Part shown: positions 9,074 through 21,461 of the stretch, in pieces
Numbering within the stretch: position 1 is the stretch's first letter
How the letters are laid out: every line of letters starts with the position of its first letter
Assembly: GCA_002102555.1 (NCBI GenBank)
Contig: MCFL01000078.1
Location: 45,460 to 109,459 of the forward strand
DNA from: Catenaria anguillulae PL171
Taxonomy: Eukaryota > Blastocladiomycota > Blastocladiomycetes > Blastocladiales > Catenariaceae
Direction of reading: 5' to 3'
Length of the DNA stretch: 64,000 nucleotides
The notes under the pieces: generated by a model
Databases searched by the model: none
The model's input: the letters and a program-made list of their open reading frames with translations, nothing else
Told to the model about the DNA's origin: nothing
Position numbers and translations under genes: made by a program

Positions 9074-12000
9074 TCATGCAGCAGACCCAGGCGGAACCTG
9101 TGGAGTCGGGTGAACTGGTATTGACACTGTCGAAATCGATCCCGATCCATTCATTGCGCCAGTACCGGCTGCGGCGGTTCCAGAGTTTCTTTCCAGGGCA
9201 GAAGTTTGCTTTAACGCACGAATCCAGGCACGGCGTTCAGACTCGCTGTGGAACTGGATGGTAAAGCTCGCGCCTTTGGTTGTGAGTTCGAGACAATTGG
9301 TCCGGGCAGGAGGGTCTGGGTTGTAGTAGCAGCAATTGATTCGAACGGCTTGGCCGTCAGATCCATTTGAATCATTGCTTTCCGCAGGAAGGACACCAAC
9401 CATGCCTGAAATTGAACACCCTCAATTGGAGTAAGCTTCCATTGATGTGTTTGCGAGAGAAGGAGAGAGTCAAGCGGATCAAGTGAGCATACCGTCATCG
9501 AGGGACATCCACACTTCACAAAGGGTCCATTTTACTCGCAGAGATCCCGTCTTGGCGACAAGACACACGCTCCGCAATAGAGTCGCCTAAACGGAGAAAT
9601 GCAGGGTCCAATCGCCCACGTCAGTCTTGTTTCCCTGCGCTTGTCGAGGTGATTATTGTATGTATGCCGAAGTGCAGACGCACATCCGTCTTGCTGCCAC
9701 CATGACCGCTTGACGGCTTTTCATGGCCCGCCCCGCCGCCAGTCGCCGCCCCATCTCCTAGCCACGGGCCATGTGGCACGATCACTCGACCTGCAAGAAC
9801 CTCACCCGCACTGAGGATCTCGGTGGAAATGTATCCTGAGCGGCGAGTGTTTGATGCCGCTGGTACATTGGACGATATGTACACGGCCAAGGCGACACGT
9901 CCAACCAGAACAGAAAAGACAAACATGGTCGTGAACCATGTGGCGACATGCCTGACGACAAATGCCATGATTGTCAAAGAGCCAAAGTCGAGTAGAGAGA
10001 ACGCGCCGACCACAACCGAGAAAACGGCAATGCATTGAGCAGAGTAGAGGCTCCATGAGCTTTCACGATACCCGCTTGAGACATTTCGCGTCTGAAGACA
10101 TTGATGTGCTGGTGGCGTCAGTGTTTTGAGGGTCAAAGTCCAGGCACAAACGTGGTTGATGGGAAAGAAGAACCCACGCGATAGGCGAAAAGAATGACAG
10201 CACACAACAGGAGGCCATTGTACACTGCCGTAATCGCAAAAAAGGCAATGCTGATTGCATTGTCGCCGCTTCCGCATGTAACCTTCACATAGGTTTTTGT
10301 TGATATCCGAACTGGGATTTTCGGGCCGGCAGCATCCCAAGCAGCCAGGATAATGAGTTGGCCCAACATCAGAGCCCCAACAAGCGACAGCATGCGCTGA
10401 TTGCCAAGCCGCTTGCCCAGTGAAACCGACTTGATAGAAAAGATGACCCAGAGCTTTTTTTCAGAGCTCACTGTCAGAGACCGCCATTGATATGAAAGGA
10501 ACGGAGTACACACAAGTATTGACTGGAACCACGTACCCTAAATGCCTTGACTGCGCTGCTGGACAGCACCAAAGCTATCCCTAGTGTGAAGAGCCACAGA
10601 CGCGCCTGGCATATAGCTGGGGATGGAATACCCACCGAGGCAATGCTACTTGCAAGGACAAACATGCATCCAATTGCGACAAGGGACAGGAACGGAAAAC
10701 TGAGCGACTTGACTGTGGGATCAAGCCGATGCTTCCACAAGTATCCCCACACAATCAATGCGAGAACCAGACTGGCAACATTTAATGCGCCAACCGTGGC
10801 GCCAGCTGGCTCGGACCATGTAGCCACCAGTAAATCCTTGAGTGGCATGTCCAAGGGAACCGTAGATGTGCCTGAGAAGAATCGGATGGGTGACACTTCC
10901 TGCATGGAGTTGTCAGGCAGAATGTCAAAGACGACGGTCGGCGTCCCGTTGTAAAAGTTCATGACTTGGTAAGGCGCAAGCCGGTTACCGTGGTCGTCAA
11001 AGACGACACGGCCGCTGACGCCTTCGAATGCAGGTAGGAAGTACTTTTTGAGGTCAGGATAGTACCGGCGCTCAAGAACGGCAGCAGCGCTTGTGTCATT
11101 GACAATCTGTGGCGACATGATCATCAAAATTGTCAGGCAAAAACATACTCGGATGATGAGGGAACGCAGCAAGCAGATAGCCACATAGGTACCCGCAAGA
11201 TGCCAGTGGCCAAGGCTGTGAGACAATCGAGGTACATGAAACTGTAACTGGGAATCGGCTCATCAGGATAGGCATCCTTGAATCGCTGCACCGACGCATT
11301 ATACTTTGCGTTGTAACTGTTTTCACGCAAATCAACATGCAAGAAGCCGTCCAGGTTGCTCATGTCGCTTGCGGAAACGGAATTGAGCGTGGGAAACCCA
11401 CTAAATGTTGCTGGCCCTAACCAAACGTAGTCTTTCCCGATTAGCCCACGAGCCCTGTGATGTGTCAACACGAGAAGAACATAAAGCGAGCAAAGTCAGC
11501 TCTTGCTTGCCGTCCGTCACAAATGAGAGCGTCATGAGCAAACCTGGCTTGTCTGAGAATCGGGACTGACCCATCAACCAGCACACACAAAACAATGATC
11601 CTCGACCCGGCCTCTTCAATCGCGCTGAAGGCAAGTGATACATCGGTTTGCCCGACCTGAATCACATGCTTGACAACAATTCGAACATTGAGTGACTCGG
11701 TCATGGCCACAAAACTTTCAGCAACGCCAGTTCCGTATGCGTCGGCAGAGAAGAGAAGCGACACTGTGTTCCATCCCATTTTCGAGACAAATCGAGCAAG
11801 GATTAGACCTTGCAGAGAGTCTTGAGGAGTGGTGCGAAAGAAGTACGGATAGAGAGACTGCAAGCGTTGGTTACGAGTTGATGTACTCAATCATTCACAT
11901 AGCACGAGCAAGCAACAACAATGCACATTCCAACGCACCTTGTCACTCAGCTGCATCGACGTTGACCCTCCAGAGCATACCCAAGTCGTTGTCCTTCCGC

Positions 12001-12476
12001 CGATCAACACTTGCGGAATGGTCAAACTACTCGACCTGTCTCCGATCATGCCAACGATGTTGTGTCGCTCAATCGCGTCTTGCATGGCCAGCGTTGCGTT
12101 TCGCTGTGTGCCGTTGGTGGAATAGGGGAACAGTTGGAAATTGTGCTGGCCAGTCGGGTCAATCCCATGCAGGGTTGCATTGGCGTTGGCTTGCATGAAC
12201 AGAATCATATTCAAATCCCGCTTTCCAGTTGTCAAATAGGGAAGGTTGATCGATATCTGCCAAAGGATTCCGACCAACAGCACATCAGATGGAAACGATG
12301 GATTGATGATTCTCAATTGAATTATAAATATGTACATTGAACGTGACTGCGTTTGAAATGTGCAAGAGACTCAGTGCCGCCAGTGCCACTTGTATTAGCC
12401 AGGGGCATCCATGCACAAGACGCCGCCCACCGCTTTGATATCGGGAAAAACCGAGGGCAGCGAGCAAATGTTCCAT
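9074..12476 (-). CDS. Class C (GABA-B/metabotropic-type) GPCR with C-terminal PH-like domain
   Basis: The chosen start, the ATG at 12476, precedes a signal peptide (core LIQVALAALSLLHISNA). Exons then encode a periplasmic-binding-protein-like ligand domain. Recognisable pieces are MIGDRSSSLT, KMGWNTVSLLFSADAYGTG and the segment ending near GRVVFDDHGNR. Seven TM segments follow from about 10.8 kb, including LSFPFLSLVAIGCMFV, LWLFTLGIALVLSS and LGQLIILAAWDAAGP; the last resembles the class C TM4/extracellular loop 2 region. After TM7 the chain continues into a PH-like domain. Exon pieces read AKTGSLRVKWTLCEVW, then CLELTTKGASFTIQFHSESERRAWIRAL, ending with the conserved C-terminal-helix Trp. 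Donor GTGCGT at 9683 and an acceptor near 9585 join the tail to the PH exon in phase. It would sense an extracellular ligand and signal through G proteins; the PH module may bind lipid or Gβγ. Exon edges are approximate. Confidence 0.8.
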
Positions 12477-12709
12477 TGCAGATACTGAATTGCGGTGCAC
12501 GTAAATGAGTGATCCGGAATCATTCAATCCACGACCTTATTTCGTCCACGTCTAATGTGCGAGGCGCGCCCATGGTGCGGACAGAGCGTGCCAGTCGAAC
12601 AAGTCAGGACAGCAGATCAGAAGGTACATGAACTCGTGAAATTCATCAGAGTGTGCATATGTACGTTTATCAAGTTGTATGAAAGATATGTACATGTAAC
12701 AATGAGCAA

Positions 12710-15185
12710 CTACTGCCGCTCCCTGGCACTCTTGCCCGCTTTCCTTGCCCCGACACTTGCACTACTGACCACCTCCACCACCTCCTTCCGCCGCTCCGCC
12801 CCCGTCCAACATTCACCATGACTACCCCCAACAGGCGCAGGCTTCCATGGCCGCACCATACTCCGAACCAAAATGCCAATCATCCACACATACATCCAAC
12901 CGAGCGGACTTGCCAACACACATTCCCAACCGTAGAATATTCCGAGTCCCAAGTAGTTCCACACATGATACACAACCACCGCCGCAACTGTCGCGCGAAT
13001 TGTCCACCATGCGTGCACGGGCCGCTCCCTTCGGACATTGCCCACCGCATACAGGTACACGGGCGGAACGGCGTTGAACGACACATACAACGTGAATGGC
13101 CACCACACTTGCCACACCTTGAATGTTGCAAACAACCACGCGTCCGCCACAGGCACATATGTGTGATCGAGGTAAAATCCAAACCAGTACAGCTGCTGCG
13201 TCCAAATGGATGGCGAGTCAGACAAGAACCGGCCGATGAGCAACGGCCCAACGGCCAGCCAGCACGTGGCGAGCATGAGCGGATACCACACGCTATTGCG
13301 CCTTGCCAGCTCGCACAGCCGGAGCGCCAGCGCCCGCAAGCCCCAAGTCACGGACCGCAAGGGTGAAAGCTCATGCTGCGTGTCGCTTGTCACGAGCGCG
13401 TGCGAAGTGGCGTGGAACCACGACGCGTAGGCGGCCGGGCCCTGGCAGATCACATAGGTTTTCGAGAGGGCAAGCACCAGGAGCAGGGGAATGTACCCGG
13501 CAAACAGCACTCGACGGATCAGCGCGTCAAAGTTGGTCGACACAATCCATTCGCCGCTTGTGGGCGTGGTTGAGATGCGTCGGCCGTCAACGCGAAAGTG
13601 GGTCGTGGACGTGGACGTCAGGTTGGTTGAGCGGTCGTGGACGGTAATGTGGAGTTGATGGATGAGCGGGAGACTTGTCGTGGAAGGGTCGAACAAGTTG
13701 ATTTGCGGGTCCCAGGGAATGGTCCAAAGCGGCATGGTGGGCGGCGGGTCAGGCGAGTTGCTGGTAGCGGAACGGTGATATGTCGCAGGCGAGTTGACTG
13801 GCCGGCCATCAATTTCTGCACGAATCTCAACATCCTCGGGCTTGCCATGCGTCCAAACAAACAATCGCATGGGTCGGGTTCTCAGCTGCTCGGCATCATG
13901 CACAGGCACCATGCGCGACACAAGCGACTCGCGGTGCGGAATCGCAAATCGACCATCTTTTGGATACGTGACGACATGCACGGGTGGTTGGACCACCTTT
14001 TCGCGTGCCGCAAAGGTTGCTGTGACCTGCCCAGGGTACGCAACATGTTTGGTGCCCGATGTGTGCTCGCCTTTGCCCGCCTCGTCTTGCACCCGCACCC
14101 GCACCTCGGTATCCACAAACGCCACGCGATCTTGATCCACCACCACAACCCGGTACGCAGCATGATGCTTGACATCGGCCAGCTCGAGCTCAAGCAGCCC
14201 ACTTCCACCGCTGCCCACACCGGCCGGCGACCCCTGGGTGTACATTTGCTCGCCAAGCCCCCACTTGAACCGGTGCAAGTGGCCGCACATGGTTGCGCTG
14301 GCCCTTCTCGCTAGTGCCGCAAGTGAGTTACCTCGGCTCGACACTGTTTCCGCGCCGGCATGGATGGTGCCCATCGGATAGTGCGCAAACCAAAACGTGT
14401 GATTGGTCTTTGGATGCCGCACATAGGCGCCTTCAATGTGATTGAGGTCATCTTGGTCAATGCGGCCAAAGAAATTGAAAGGGCGGCGGATACCTCGGCG
14501 CGGGCACGCATCAATGCCAATAAACAGGTACGACCCGAAGGTGAATTGGGCAAGGTGTGAAAATCCGGCTGCGCGAGTGGACGAGTGGTTTTGGAACAAG
14601 TTGGAGGGCGCAGACCAGTCATGCACGTCAAAGCAGTCGTGGTTGCCGCGCAGGTCGAACCAAAAGTGTGGTCGCGAAGTCGCATCGACGTGAGCAGCTG
14701 TTAGGGCGGACGAGTAGGCGGACCATTCATCATGAAATTGTTGCGACTGCGTCCATCACAAAGCGGTGGTGTTTTAGTTTTGGGAATTCAATGCTGCGAG
14801 ATATGTAGTACGCGTGTCATACCGTCAGCTTTGATTGGCTCTTTGCATCCGTCAGGTCGCCCGTGACAAAGACGAGGGATGGGTCGATGACAGGCAGAAC
14901 CGAGCGCAAAAAGTCGAGAAAAAAGAGGTGGCCGCCGTGGGTATTGTATCGGCTGATGTGGAGGTCCGAGATTTGGACAAAGTGAAAGGCCGGTATTGGC
15001 GGCGAGTCGAGGGTTGCTGAAGAAGAAGCGGACGGCTCGTGCGCGAGTGGTATTGATGGGAGCCCGACGTGAGAATGGGAATCAAGGGGCGTGTGTGCTT
15101 GGGTCCATAGATGGAGGCCGCGCAAGACGGCAAAGAGCAGGGCAGAAACGACAAAGACCAGCTGGGCAATTGCTTTAATGTGCAT
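12710..15185 (-). CDS. TMEM62-like transmembrane calcineurin-type phosphoesterase
   Basis: Exon 1 is 15185-14823 and exon 2 is 14746-12710, separated by a 77-nt GT-AG intron, giving about 799 aa. After an N-terminal signal anchor, the metallophosphoesterase motifs appear in order: QISDLHIS (metal-binding D-x-H), VTGDLTD, RGNHDCF spanning the start of exon 2, and MCGHLHRF. A beta-rich linker follows, then several hydrophobic segments between residues ~520 and 780, including SLWYPLMLATCWLAVGP-like and YVWMIGILVRSM. This matches the layout of animal and fungal TMEM62 proteins, whose substrate is unknown. It is longer than the ~640-aa human protein. It is probably an endomembrane protein with the catalytic domain on the lumenal side. 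Confidence 0.85.
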
Positions 15186-15485
15186 GATTGACTGTCCGTT
15201 GGCTGATCAAGTTGGATGCATTGCATTTGCTGTTCTGGTGTATTTGTTTGAAAACGACCATGTGCCGCATCGGAAACACAGTACACGTCGTATACATCGG
15301 TAATTTGTGGTCGCTAGCCTGAGTCTTGGAAAGATCGGAAATCGGATCGGCGGACCGTCATGAGCGGTCACCAAATCACCAAATTAATTTTCAAGCATAT
15401 CAAGAACATGTGCAATTGTTCTTGGAGACCCAGACACACTCCGGCACGCAACAGCCAGTCAGCCAACCGCATGCAATCGTGAGCC

Positions 15486-17372
15486 ATGAATGCCAACCAC
15501 TCGGGCGCAGCTTCTGCCCCGGCCTCAGCCTCGGCCGCCTGCTCTGGCCGGCACCCCTTCCCACCTGCCCGACTTCAGCCCGCCCTGGCCCACACCCTCT
15601 CGCAGGCCGGATTCACCCACTTTTCGCAGCACACGCTCGACGTCCTCTGCGACCTCTTTGAGCGCTACCTCATCCACCTCGCCTCTCGCGCTGCCCTGCA
15701 CGCCCACGTTGCCAACCGCGCCTCTGCCCACGCCAACCTGATCGACGTGCAAGCGGCCTTGGCGGATCTCAACATTGATCTCGAGTCGCTCCGCGAGTTT
15801 GTCGATGCCGGGTGGACAAAAAAGCTCAATCACTTGGACTTTGACCTCGCGCTCGAGTCGGTGCCCGCCATCCCAGTTCCTTCAAAGCACCAGCTTACGT
15901 TTTACAAGGAGGCCGCCCTCAAGGACGACCGATGGGTGCTGCCGCCAAACTTTGCCTGGCCGTTGGTTGTGCCGTGCGACATGCTCTTGGACCATGTCGA
16001 GTTTGACCCCTTGGACCCATTGTTTGTCAGCGCGCCATCTGCTGCCCTGACGACCGCCCCAGCACAGGACAAGGATGATGATGAACACGAGGAGGTGTCG
16101 CATCGCCCGGAAGGAGTCGAGGAAGGGAAGCTGTACCCGAACCGACCGCCATCCGCCATCGATGCGGTGCCGATTTACGATCACTCGGGCAACGTGTTCC
16201 CAATGCACATTCCAACACACATGCCGCCGTTTCCCGGCTCCATTCCTTCAGCCTCATCCACGTCCGTTTCGGGACCTGCACGCGGTTTCCAGCACCATTT
16301 GGCCGCCTCACCCACATCCATCACGCAACACCCGTGGTCTGCAACCGCCGCTCCCACGTCGCCAACACGCGACACCACCAAAAAGAAGTCTACAATTACC
16401 GTCTCGGGCAATGCCAAGGCGCTGGCCTCGATTGCCGCCAAATCTTCTGCTGCTTCCACCGCCGCTGCCGCCACTGACACCACCGACAACAACACGGGTG
16501 AATCCAAAGTGGAGCTCGATATGGACCTTGTCCGCACATCGCTTGGGGGCAAGCAATGGCGCTTGCCAGCTCCCGGCGGGGACCCCATGTCGCCTACATC
16601 AGCGTCGTCATCGGCTTCCTCGCCATCGGTTCAACCGCCGCCACTCAGGGCAAACCCAAACACGTCCCGACACTTGCGCAGACGCGCGACATCACCTCCG
16701 CCACCAACAGCGGCAGCAATAACCAAGCGACCCCAGCGGCCAAAGACCGAAGCGCTCCTGGGCCGAGCCCTGCAGGCCGCCACATCGCTGTCCCGTGCAT
16801 CCAGCACACCCGGCGCTCCGTCGCCTGGCGCCGCCGACTCAACCGCGTCACCCAACCCCACCACTTCTACCCCCTCACTCCTCCCGATCCTCCACGCGCC
16901 CCACCCTGCTGCGCACCTGCTCGCCACCGCATACCACGCCGACTCGCTGTTCACGCCTTCGGCGGCCACTGCCGCCCCGCACAACGACCTCGACCCCGTT
17001 TTCCCGCGCATCGATCTTGTGCCTATCCACTCGCTGGGCCCGCGCGCAAAGCCCATCATGGACGACATTTTGTGTGCGGGATGCCCTTTGGGTGATGCGC
17101 GCAAGACCATGGACGATGGCCAGTTGTTGGTGCAATGCGACAAGTGTAAGAAATGGAGCCATGGCAAGTGTGTTGGCGTGACAAAGGAGGCCATTAGTGC
17201 GGGGACCATCAGTGAGTTTTGGTGTTCGGATTGTCGGCGGCGCGTGAGTGGCGTTGGGTTGGGCGCAGGTGGGGCGGGCGGGGGCGGCGGAGGGAGGGAG
17301 GTCAAGAGGGAGGGAGGTGTGGGAGCCGGGAGGGGCGGGAGGGGCCGCAAGCGCAGTTTGAGTGGGCGTTGA
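15486..17372 (+). CDS. TAF3-like TFIID subunit: histone fold plus PHD finger
   Basis: A single 628-codon exon. Residues ~30-110 form a bromodomain-associated histone fold (LSQAGFTHFSQHTLDVLCDL and the following helices). The centre is low-complexity Ser/Thr/Ala/Pro. Residues ~535-595 form a PHD zinc finger with the Cys/His pattern CAGCPL...VQCDKCKKWSHGKCVG...FWCSDCRR, including the tryptophan before the His. The tail is Gly/Arg-rich. TAF8 also has the histone fold but lacks a PHD, so TAF3 fits better. In animals the TAF3 PHD binds H3K4me3 and anchors TFIID at active promoters. It diverges from the TMEM62-like gene across a 300-bp gap. Confidence 0.8.
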   Translation: MNANHSGAASAPASASAACSGRHPFPPARLQPALAHTLSQAGFTHFSQHTLDVLCDLFERYLIHLASRAALHAHVANRASAHANLIDVQAALADLNIDLESLREFVDAGWTKKLNHLDFDLALESVPAIPVPSKHQLTFYKEAALKDDRWVLPPNFAWPLVVPCDMLLDHVEFDPLDPLFVSAPSAALTTAPAQDKDDDEHEEVSHRPEGVEEGKLYPNRPPSAIDAVPIYDHSGNVFPMHIPTHMPPFPGSIPSASSTSVSGPARGFQHHLAASPTSITQHPWSATAAPTSPTRDTTKKKSTITVSGNAKALASIAAKSSAASTAAAATDTTDNNTGESKVELDMDLVRTSLGGKQWRLPAPGGDPMSPTSASSSASSPSVQPPPLRANPNTSRHLRRRATSPPPPTAAAITKRPQRPKTEALLGRALQAATSLSRASSTPGAPSPGAADSTASPNPTTSTPSLLPILHAPHPAAHLLATAYHADSLFTPSAATAAPHNDLDPVFPRIDLVPIHSLGPRAKPIMDDILCAGCPLGDARKTMDDGQLLVQCDKCKKWSHGKCVGVTKEAISAGTISEFWCSDCRRRVSGVGLGAGGAGGGGGGREVKREGGVGAGRGGRGRKRSLSGR

Positions 17373-19570
17373 GCGTTTGGCGTTCATGTGAGACTGTTGG
17401 TATGGCCATTGTCAAGCATGCAGCTGGTAGGGTATCATCATAACATTTATATCTGGGTGGATCATCTATCCTTTCGGCTATACCACTTTGCTTTGATGGT
17501 CTTGTCACTTTGCTGGCGTGACAGCTGGTGCTCCACCCACCACCAATTTGCTGTGGGAGGCATTTTGCGCGAGAGCAAAGGCAAGGTGACTGAGTGCGTC
17601 CTCGATAGACCATGACTCGAGACTCAACGGTTACGATTAAACCCAGAGGTTGCCAGAAGCCATAAAATAAATGGCCACCAGTGCGCACGAGTGCATATAA
17701 ATATGTGATTGCAACGTGGTTAACAAAAAATAAAGAAATAAATAAATAAATATGTGATTGGTGTGAGACAAGCTAAATCTTAGTCTGGACATCAATCAGC
17801 AACAAGCTTTCATGCCGGCCACTGCGTGGCCGGGCGCCGAAGGGAGCTTTCAAACAGAACAACTTGAGGCATTACATTGATGAGCAAAGTACACCTTGGA
17901 TATTGAAGACGGGAAGTCACAGTAATGAAGCATTCAGAAGCAATGTTCGGTGTATCGGGGTGTATCGATTAGTTGTTCGAGGTAACAGTTGTGGGGGATT
18001 CTTGGTCGGTGGGGTCTTCCAACTGTACCGCGCACGCTTGATGGCGTCATGACTGCCATCATCCTCGCCTTGGCGCTGAAGCTCGTTGTGTGGGCATCAG
18101 GCAATGGAATGAAGCGAAACGTTGAGGGAGCCATCAGCCCCTGGCACACTTTCTGAACGTGAGAAAAAGGCGTCGTCATTTGAAGATCTGAACCCTTTGT
18201 CGTGAGAGGGAGCGCTGAGCTTAGAGCGGATCGGTTGCGCCAAAGTCGAGCCCAGAGGTTGTATGAAGGCGGATGAGATGTATGCTTGAACTGAGAACAT
18301 TCAACCAGGACCGTTGACCACCGTCGGCAGCTCTTCGAGCCGCCTCGAGCTTCCCCTGTCCCAGGTTGGGTGGTGATGATGCCCCGCGGGCGGTTCCTGC
18401 CAGATCGTGAGCCCATGCATGATGTTCGCGACTGTGTTGCTTGTGTGCTAGGCTGGTGCTTGACGCATCTGCCACAGAGCAACGGTCATGTATTGAGCAG
18501 TCCGACAAAGCACAACTGCATTTGAGGATGTGAACAAAGACATAGAGAAACAATGTTGAATGTATCCAAGAAAACGGCTTGAGATAGGGCGAGGCTAATG
18601 GTGGGGAAAGAGCAAAAGGTGGGAGCTGGCTGTCATGAAATGCACGGAAAATATGAGAAGCAATGAGGAGCAGAACCAGTTGAGAGCGGACATAGTGCAC
18701 TTCCATATCACATCAGCCCAGGCACAGCATGCAACACCAGACCAATGAGCCATCACCATAAACTTGATTTGTCCGAGCTGTTTGTGATGGAACAGGACAG
18801 AGGCAAACATCGGGATGTATCAAAGCGAGTGCAAGACTTGGCGGCAAATGCGCTGCCGTGTACCTCCAGGAGGCGACGGTGAGCATGATGTTGCATGTGG
18901 CCCGAGAGCGAGAGTCACAGGATTAGAGCCGGCAGAAGACAATCATATGTGAGTCGGTTGCGATAGACGGTGAGGGAAGCTGAGAAAGTGGAATCGGCGT
19001 CTCCAACATGTGTGATTATGAGCAAGGCTGCCATTTGTGAAAGGGCGGGGTCAGCAACACGATGGACTGTCTTGAATGCCGTGGTTGGAGGAGAGCGAGG
19101 AATTCAGTGAGCGGAATTGTGAGTTGCATGATTGCATTGACGGAAATGTAGCAACGGCACTGGACGCATCATGAGATGAAGATGAACCGAGACATGGAAG
19201 CAATCAGCAATGGGATACGCATCCGCAAGCTGGAAAACACTTGCTGGGTGACATGTTGCTGCAGGAGATGTCATTGGTGGTTGCGGGTCGAGCGTCATTC
19301 GAGGCAGGTGCCCGAGAAGAGTGCCATTGGGATTGATCGAGCTGCTGCTGCCAGTGATCGTATGTTCTTGTGGTGGCGAGGAAAGGGAGATGGGCGTATG
19401 CTTGAGGAACAGCACGCAGGCAACGACGTGGAGTGGCTATGGGCCGCCAAGGTCATGAGTCGTTGTCGCCGTAGATAGCAAATGATGGGCATATACGGTG
19501 ACGCAGAATGAAATGCGGCAGACGGGAAGAACGAGTTGTGGTTGGATGACATGTGGTGCGGCTGGAGAAA
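17373..19570. other. Gene-poor stretch, 3' of TAF3-like gene
   Basis: No convincing gene. The region around 17700-17755 is AT-rich. On the minus strand between about 18.2 and 18.85 kb some short frames are hydrophobic (for example around LNWFCSSLLLIFSV), but they carry stops and I could not chain them into a protein. A decayed membrane-protein gene is possible but unproven. Confidence 0.35.
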
Positions 19571-19574
19571 GAAA

Positions 19575-20080
19575 GACGCCATGTACGTGTGATGAGGCCG
19601 TGGGCGATGGGCAGATGGAGTGCCGGTGAAGCATCCAAAGCGACGGGCAATGAGGGAACGTTCAAAGGTAGCGGCATGCACGTTGTAATCGTGGGTGGGG
19701 AAGACTGGTTGTGGCCGAAATGGTGCTGGGGATTGAGAATGCGACACACACTGCAGAATTGAGGTTGAGCGCCGCCAATCCACAACGGAGAGAAGAAATT
19801 TGCGGGGCAGTACTCATTGAGGCTATGATAGATCGCGGGGGGTTGCGCGCGGATGAAATAGAACTGGCGAGCAGAGTCACCGGCTGGTGGTGAGGGCGGC
19901 ATTGACGGCATGACGGAATGCGGACGATGGAACAATGAACCGTTGCTCGGCCATGAGAAGAATGGATGCGGTAAACAGAAGTGGACAACAGGTCCGAGGC
20001 GGTGAAACTATGGATCAAGGTGCTGTCACGAGGTCAATGAGTTGCGGGCGTCGTTTGCCAGTTGATTCTTGTGGAACGAA
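19575..20080. repeat. Degenerate ~505-bp tandem repeat, unit A
   Basis: The segment from 19722 (GGTGCTGGGGATTGA) onward aligns with 20227 onward. Shared blocks include CACTGCAGA, GGCATTGAC, GGAACAATNAACC, AGAAGAATG/GGAAGAATG and GCGGTGAA. Identity looks roughly two thirds. Both units are non-coding as far as I can tell. Confidence 0.65.
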
Positions 20081-20084
20081 GCGC

Positions 20085-20600
20085 GGCGGGTGCGAAGGCC
20101 ATGCAGTGCTGGGATAGCATGCGATGCGGCTGGTGAAGCATCCAATAGAGAAGTGCGAAGAGGTCATTCAGCGGCAACGGGAAAGCATCGTTCATCGAGG
20201 GTCCGGGCACTGGTTGTGGGTGACAGGGTGCTGGGGATTGACAGTGTGACGAACACTGCAGAGTGCAGGTTGAGGGCCGTCAATCGACAACCAAGGAAAG
20301 AAGTTGGCGGTTTGACACACGTTGAAGGCATATCGGCGGATTGCGTGCGAATGAAAGAGAAACAGCGAGGAGAGTAAATCATTGGCAGTCAGTGCGGCAT
20401 TGACAACGTGGCAAGATGCTGGCATTTGGAACAATCAACCATTGCAATTGGCGATAGGAAGAATGTCACAGTAAAGACAGAAGCGGGTAGGGTTCCGAGG
20501 TGGTGAAGCCATGGATCTGCCACCGTGAGGCCAATGATTCGTGAGCACGGTTTGCCGGTTGTGTGAGAGTGAGCGTGGTTTACAGGTTAACGCGTCGTGT
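20085..20600. repeat. Degenerate ~505-bp tandem repeat, unit B
   Basis: Same order of shared blocks as unit A at a constant offset near 505 bp, starting with GGTGAAGCATCCAA near 20133. Stops break all six frames at different places from unit A. Confidence 0.65.
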
Positions 20601-20689
20601 GAGAAGTTACTGCGGTCCGCAAATTGAGGATTTCGAGCTGCTGCGGATGGCGGCGGCAATGAAGAAGTTGGCCGGCGCGTAAAGGGTGG

Positions 20690-20870
20690 GATGCCCTGGT
20701 GGGCGATGGAGTGCCCGCGTTGTACGTTGTGGGTGGGTCAAGTTGGTGGGGAGTAAGTCACATTAGAGGACGACGTTGGTAATCATGGAGGAGTGGAGGA
20801 TCCATTCAATTGTTGCTGGCGCTGTGCTCAGTAAAGACGCGGCGGGCAAGGGCATGCAATGAGAGGTGGC
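20690..20870. repeat. Partial third unit of the ~505-bp repeat
   Basis: TGGGCGATGGAGTGCC followed by a block like TACGTTGTGGGTGGG corresponds to the first part of unit A (from about 19600), with an internal deletion. CGGCGGG...AAGGGCATGCA resembles the unit A/B junction. Confidence 0.4.
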
Positions 20871-21461
20871 GCAATCGGCAGTGTGTGATTGGCGGTCATT
20901 CATGGTTTGATTTGAAAGGTTGAGTGGTTTTACATTGTGCATGCATTAGAGGTGCTGGAAAAGAAGAGCAGGAAGAGACCACTGAGGAGCCGAGTGCAGA
21001 GTCTGGGAGTGAAGGATGAAGGATGGAACGCATTTAGGAGAAAGAGAGACGAGTGGAGCAGACGGAAGACGGAAGCGACGTGGAAGAGATCGCCGTGTGG
21101 TGAACGTGTTGGATCGACGGGCCGCAAGGAGCGCGTTGGCTTGAGTGGCTTGAAGCAGATCTGAAACGTACCTGACACACTGCCTCAGAAGAAGCCCTAA
21201 TTCATTGGATCAGTCGTCGCTTGATCCCGAAAAGAGGCAGCCAAAAATAATTGAAGAAACGGATCGGAATGGAATGGACGAGGCGATTATCCCGAAAATG
21301 CGGCCGCGTAAATCTCAGCAGAATCCCCGGTACTTCTACCGCGGTTCTCGCGCTCGTGGCATTCATATATTTAATAATGCATCCGCTTTCCCACATCGTC
21401 CCTCCCCTGCCTCGCTCCAAGGCATATGATCTTAATACATTCATGAAGAAGCCAATGAACC
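20871..21461. other. Upstream region of the RCH1-like transporter gene
   Basis: No coding frame with domain content. It includes the presumed promoter and 5' leader of the plus-strand transporter. Confidence 0.4.

Noticed and set aside
18221-18810. Hydrophobic minus-strand frames suggesting another 7TM gene
   Set aside because: Stops interrupt them and no set of splice sites gave a continuous protein; at most a decayed gene.
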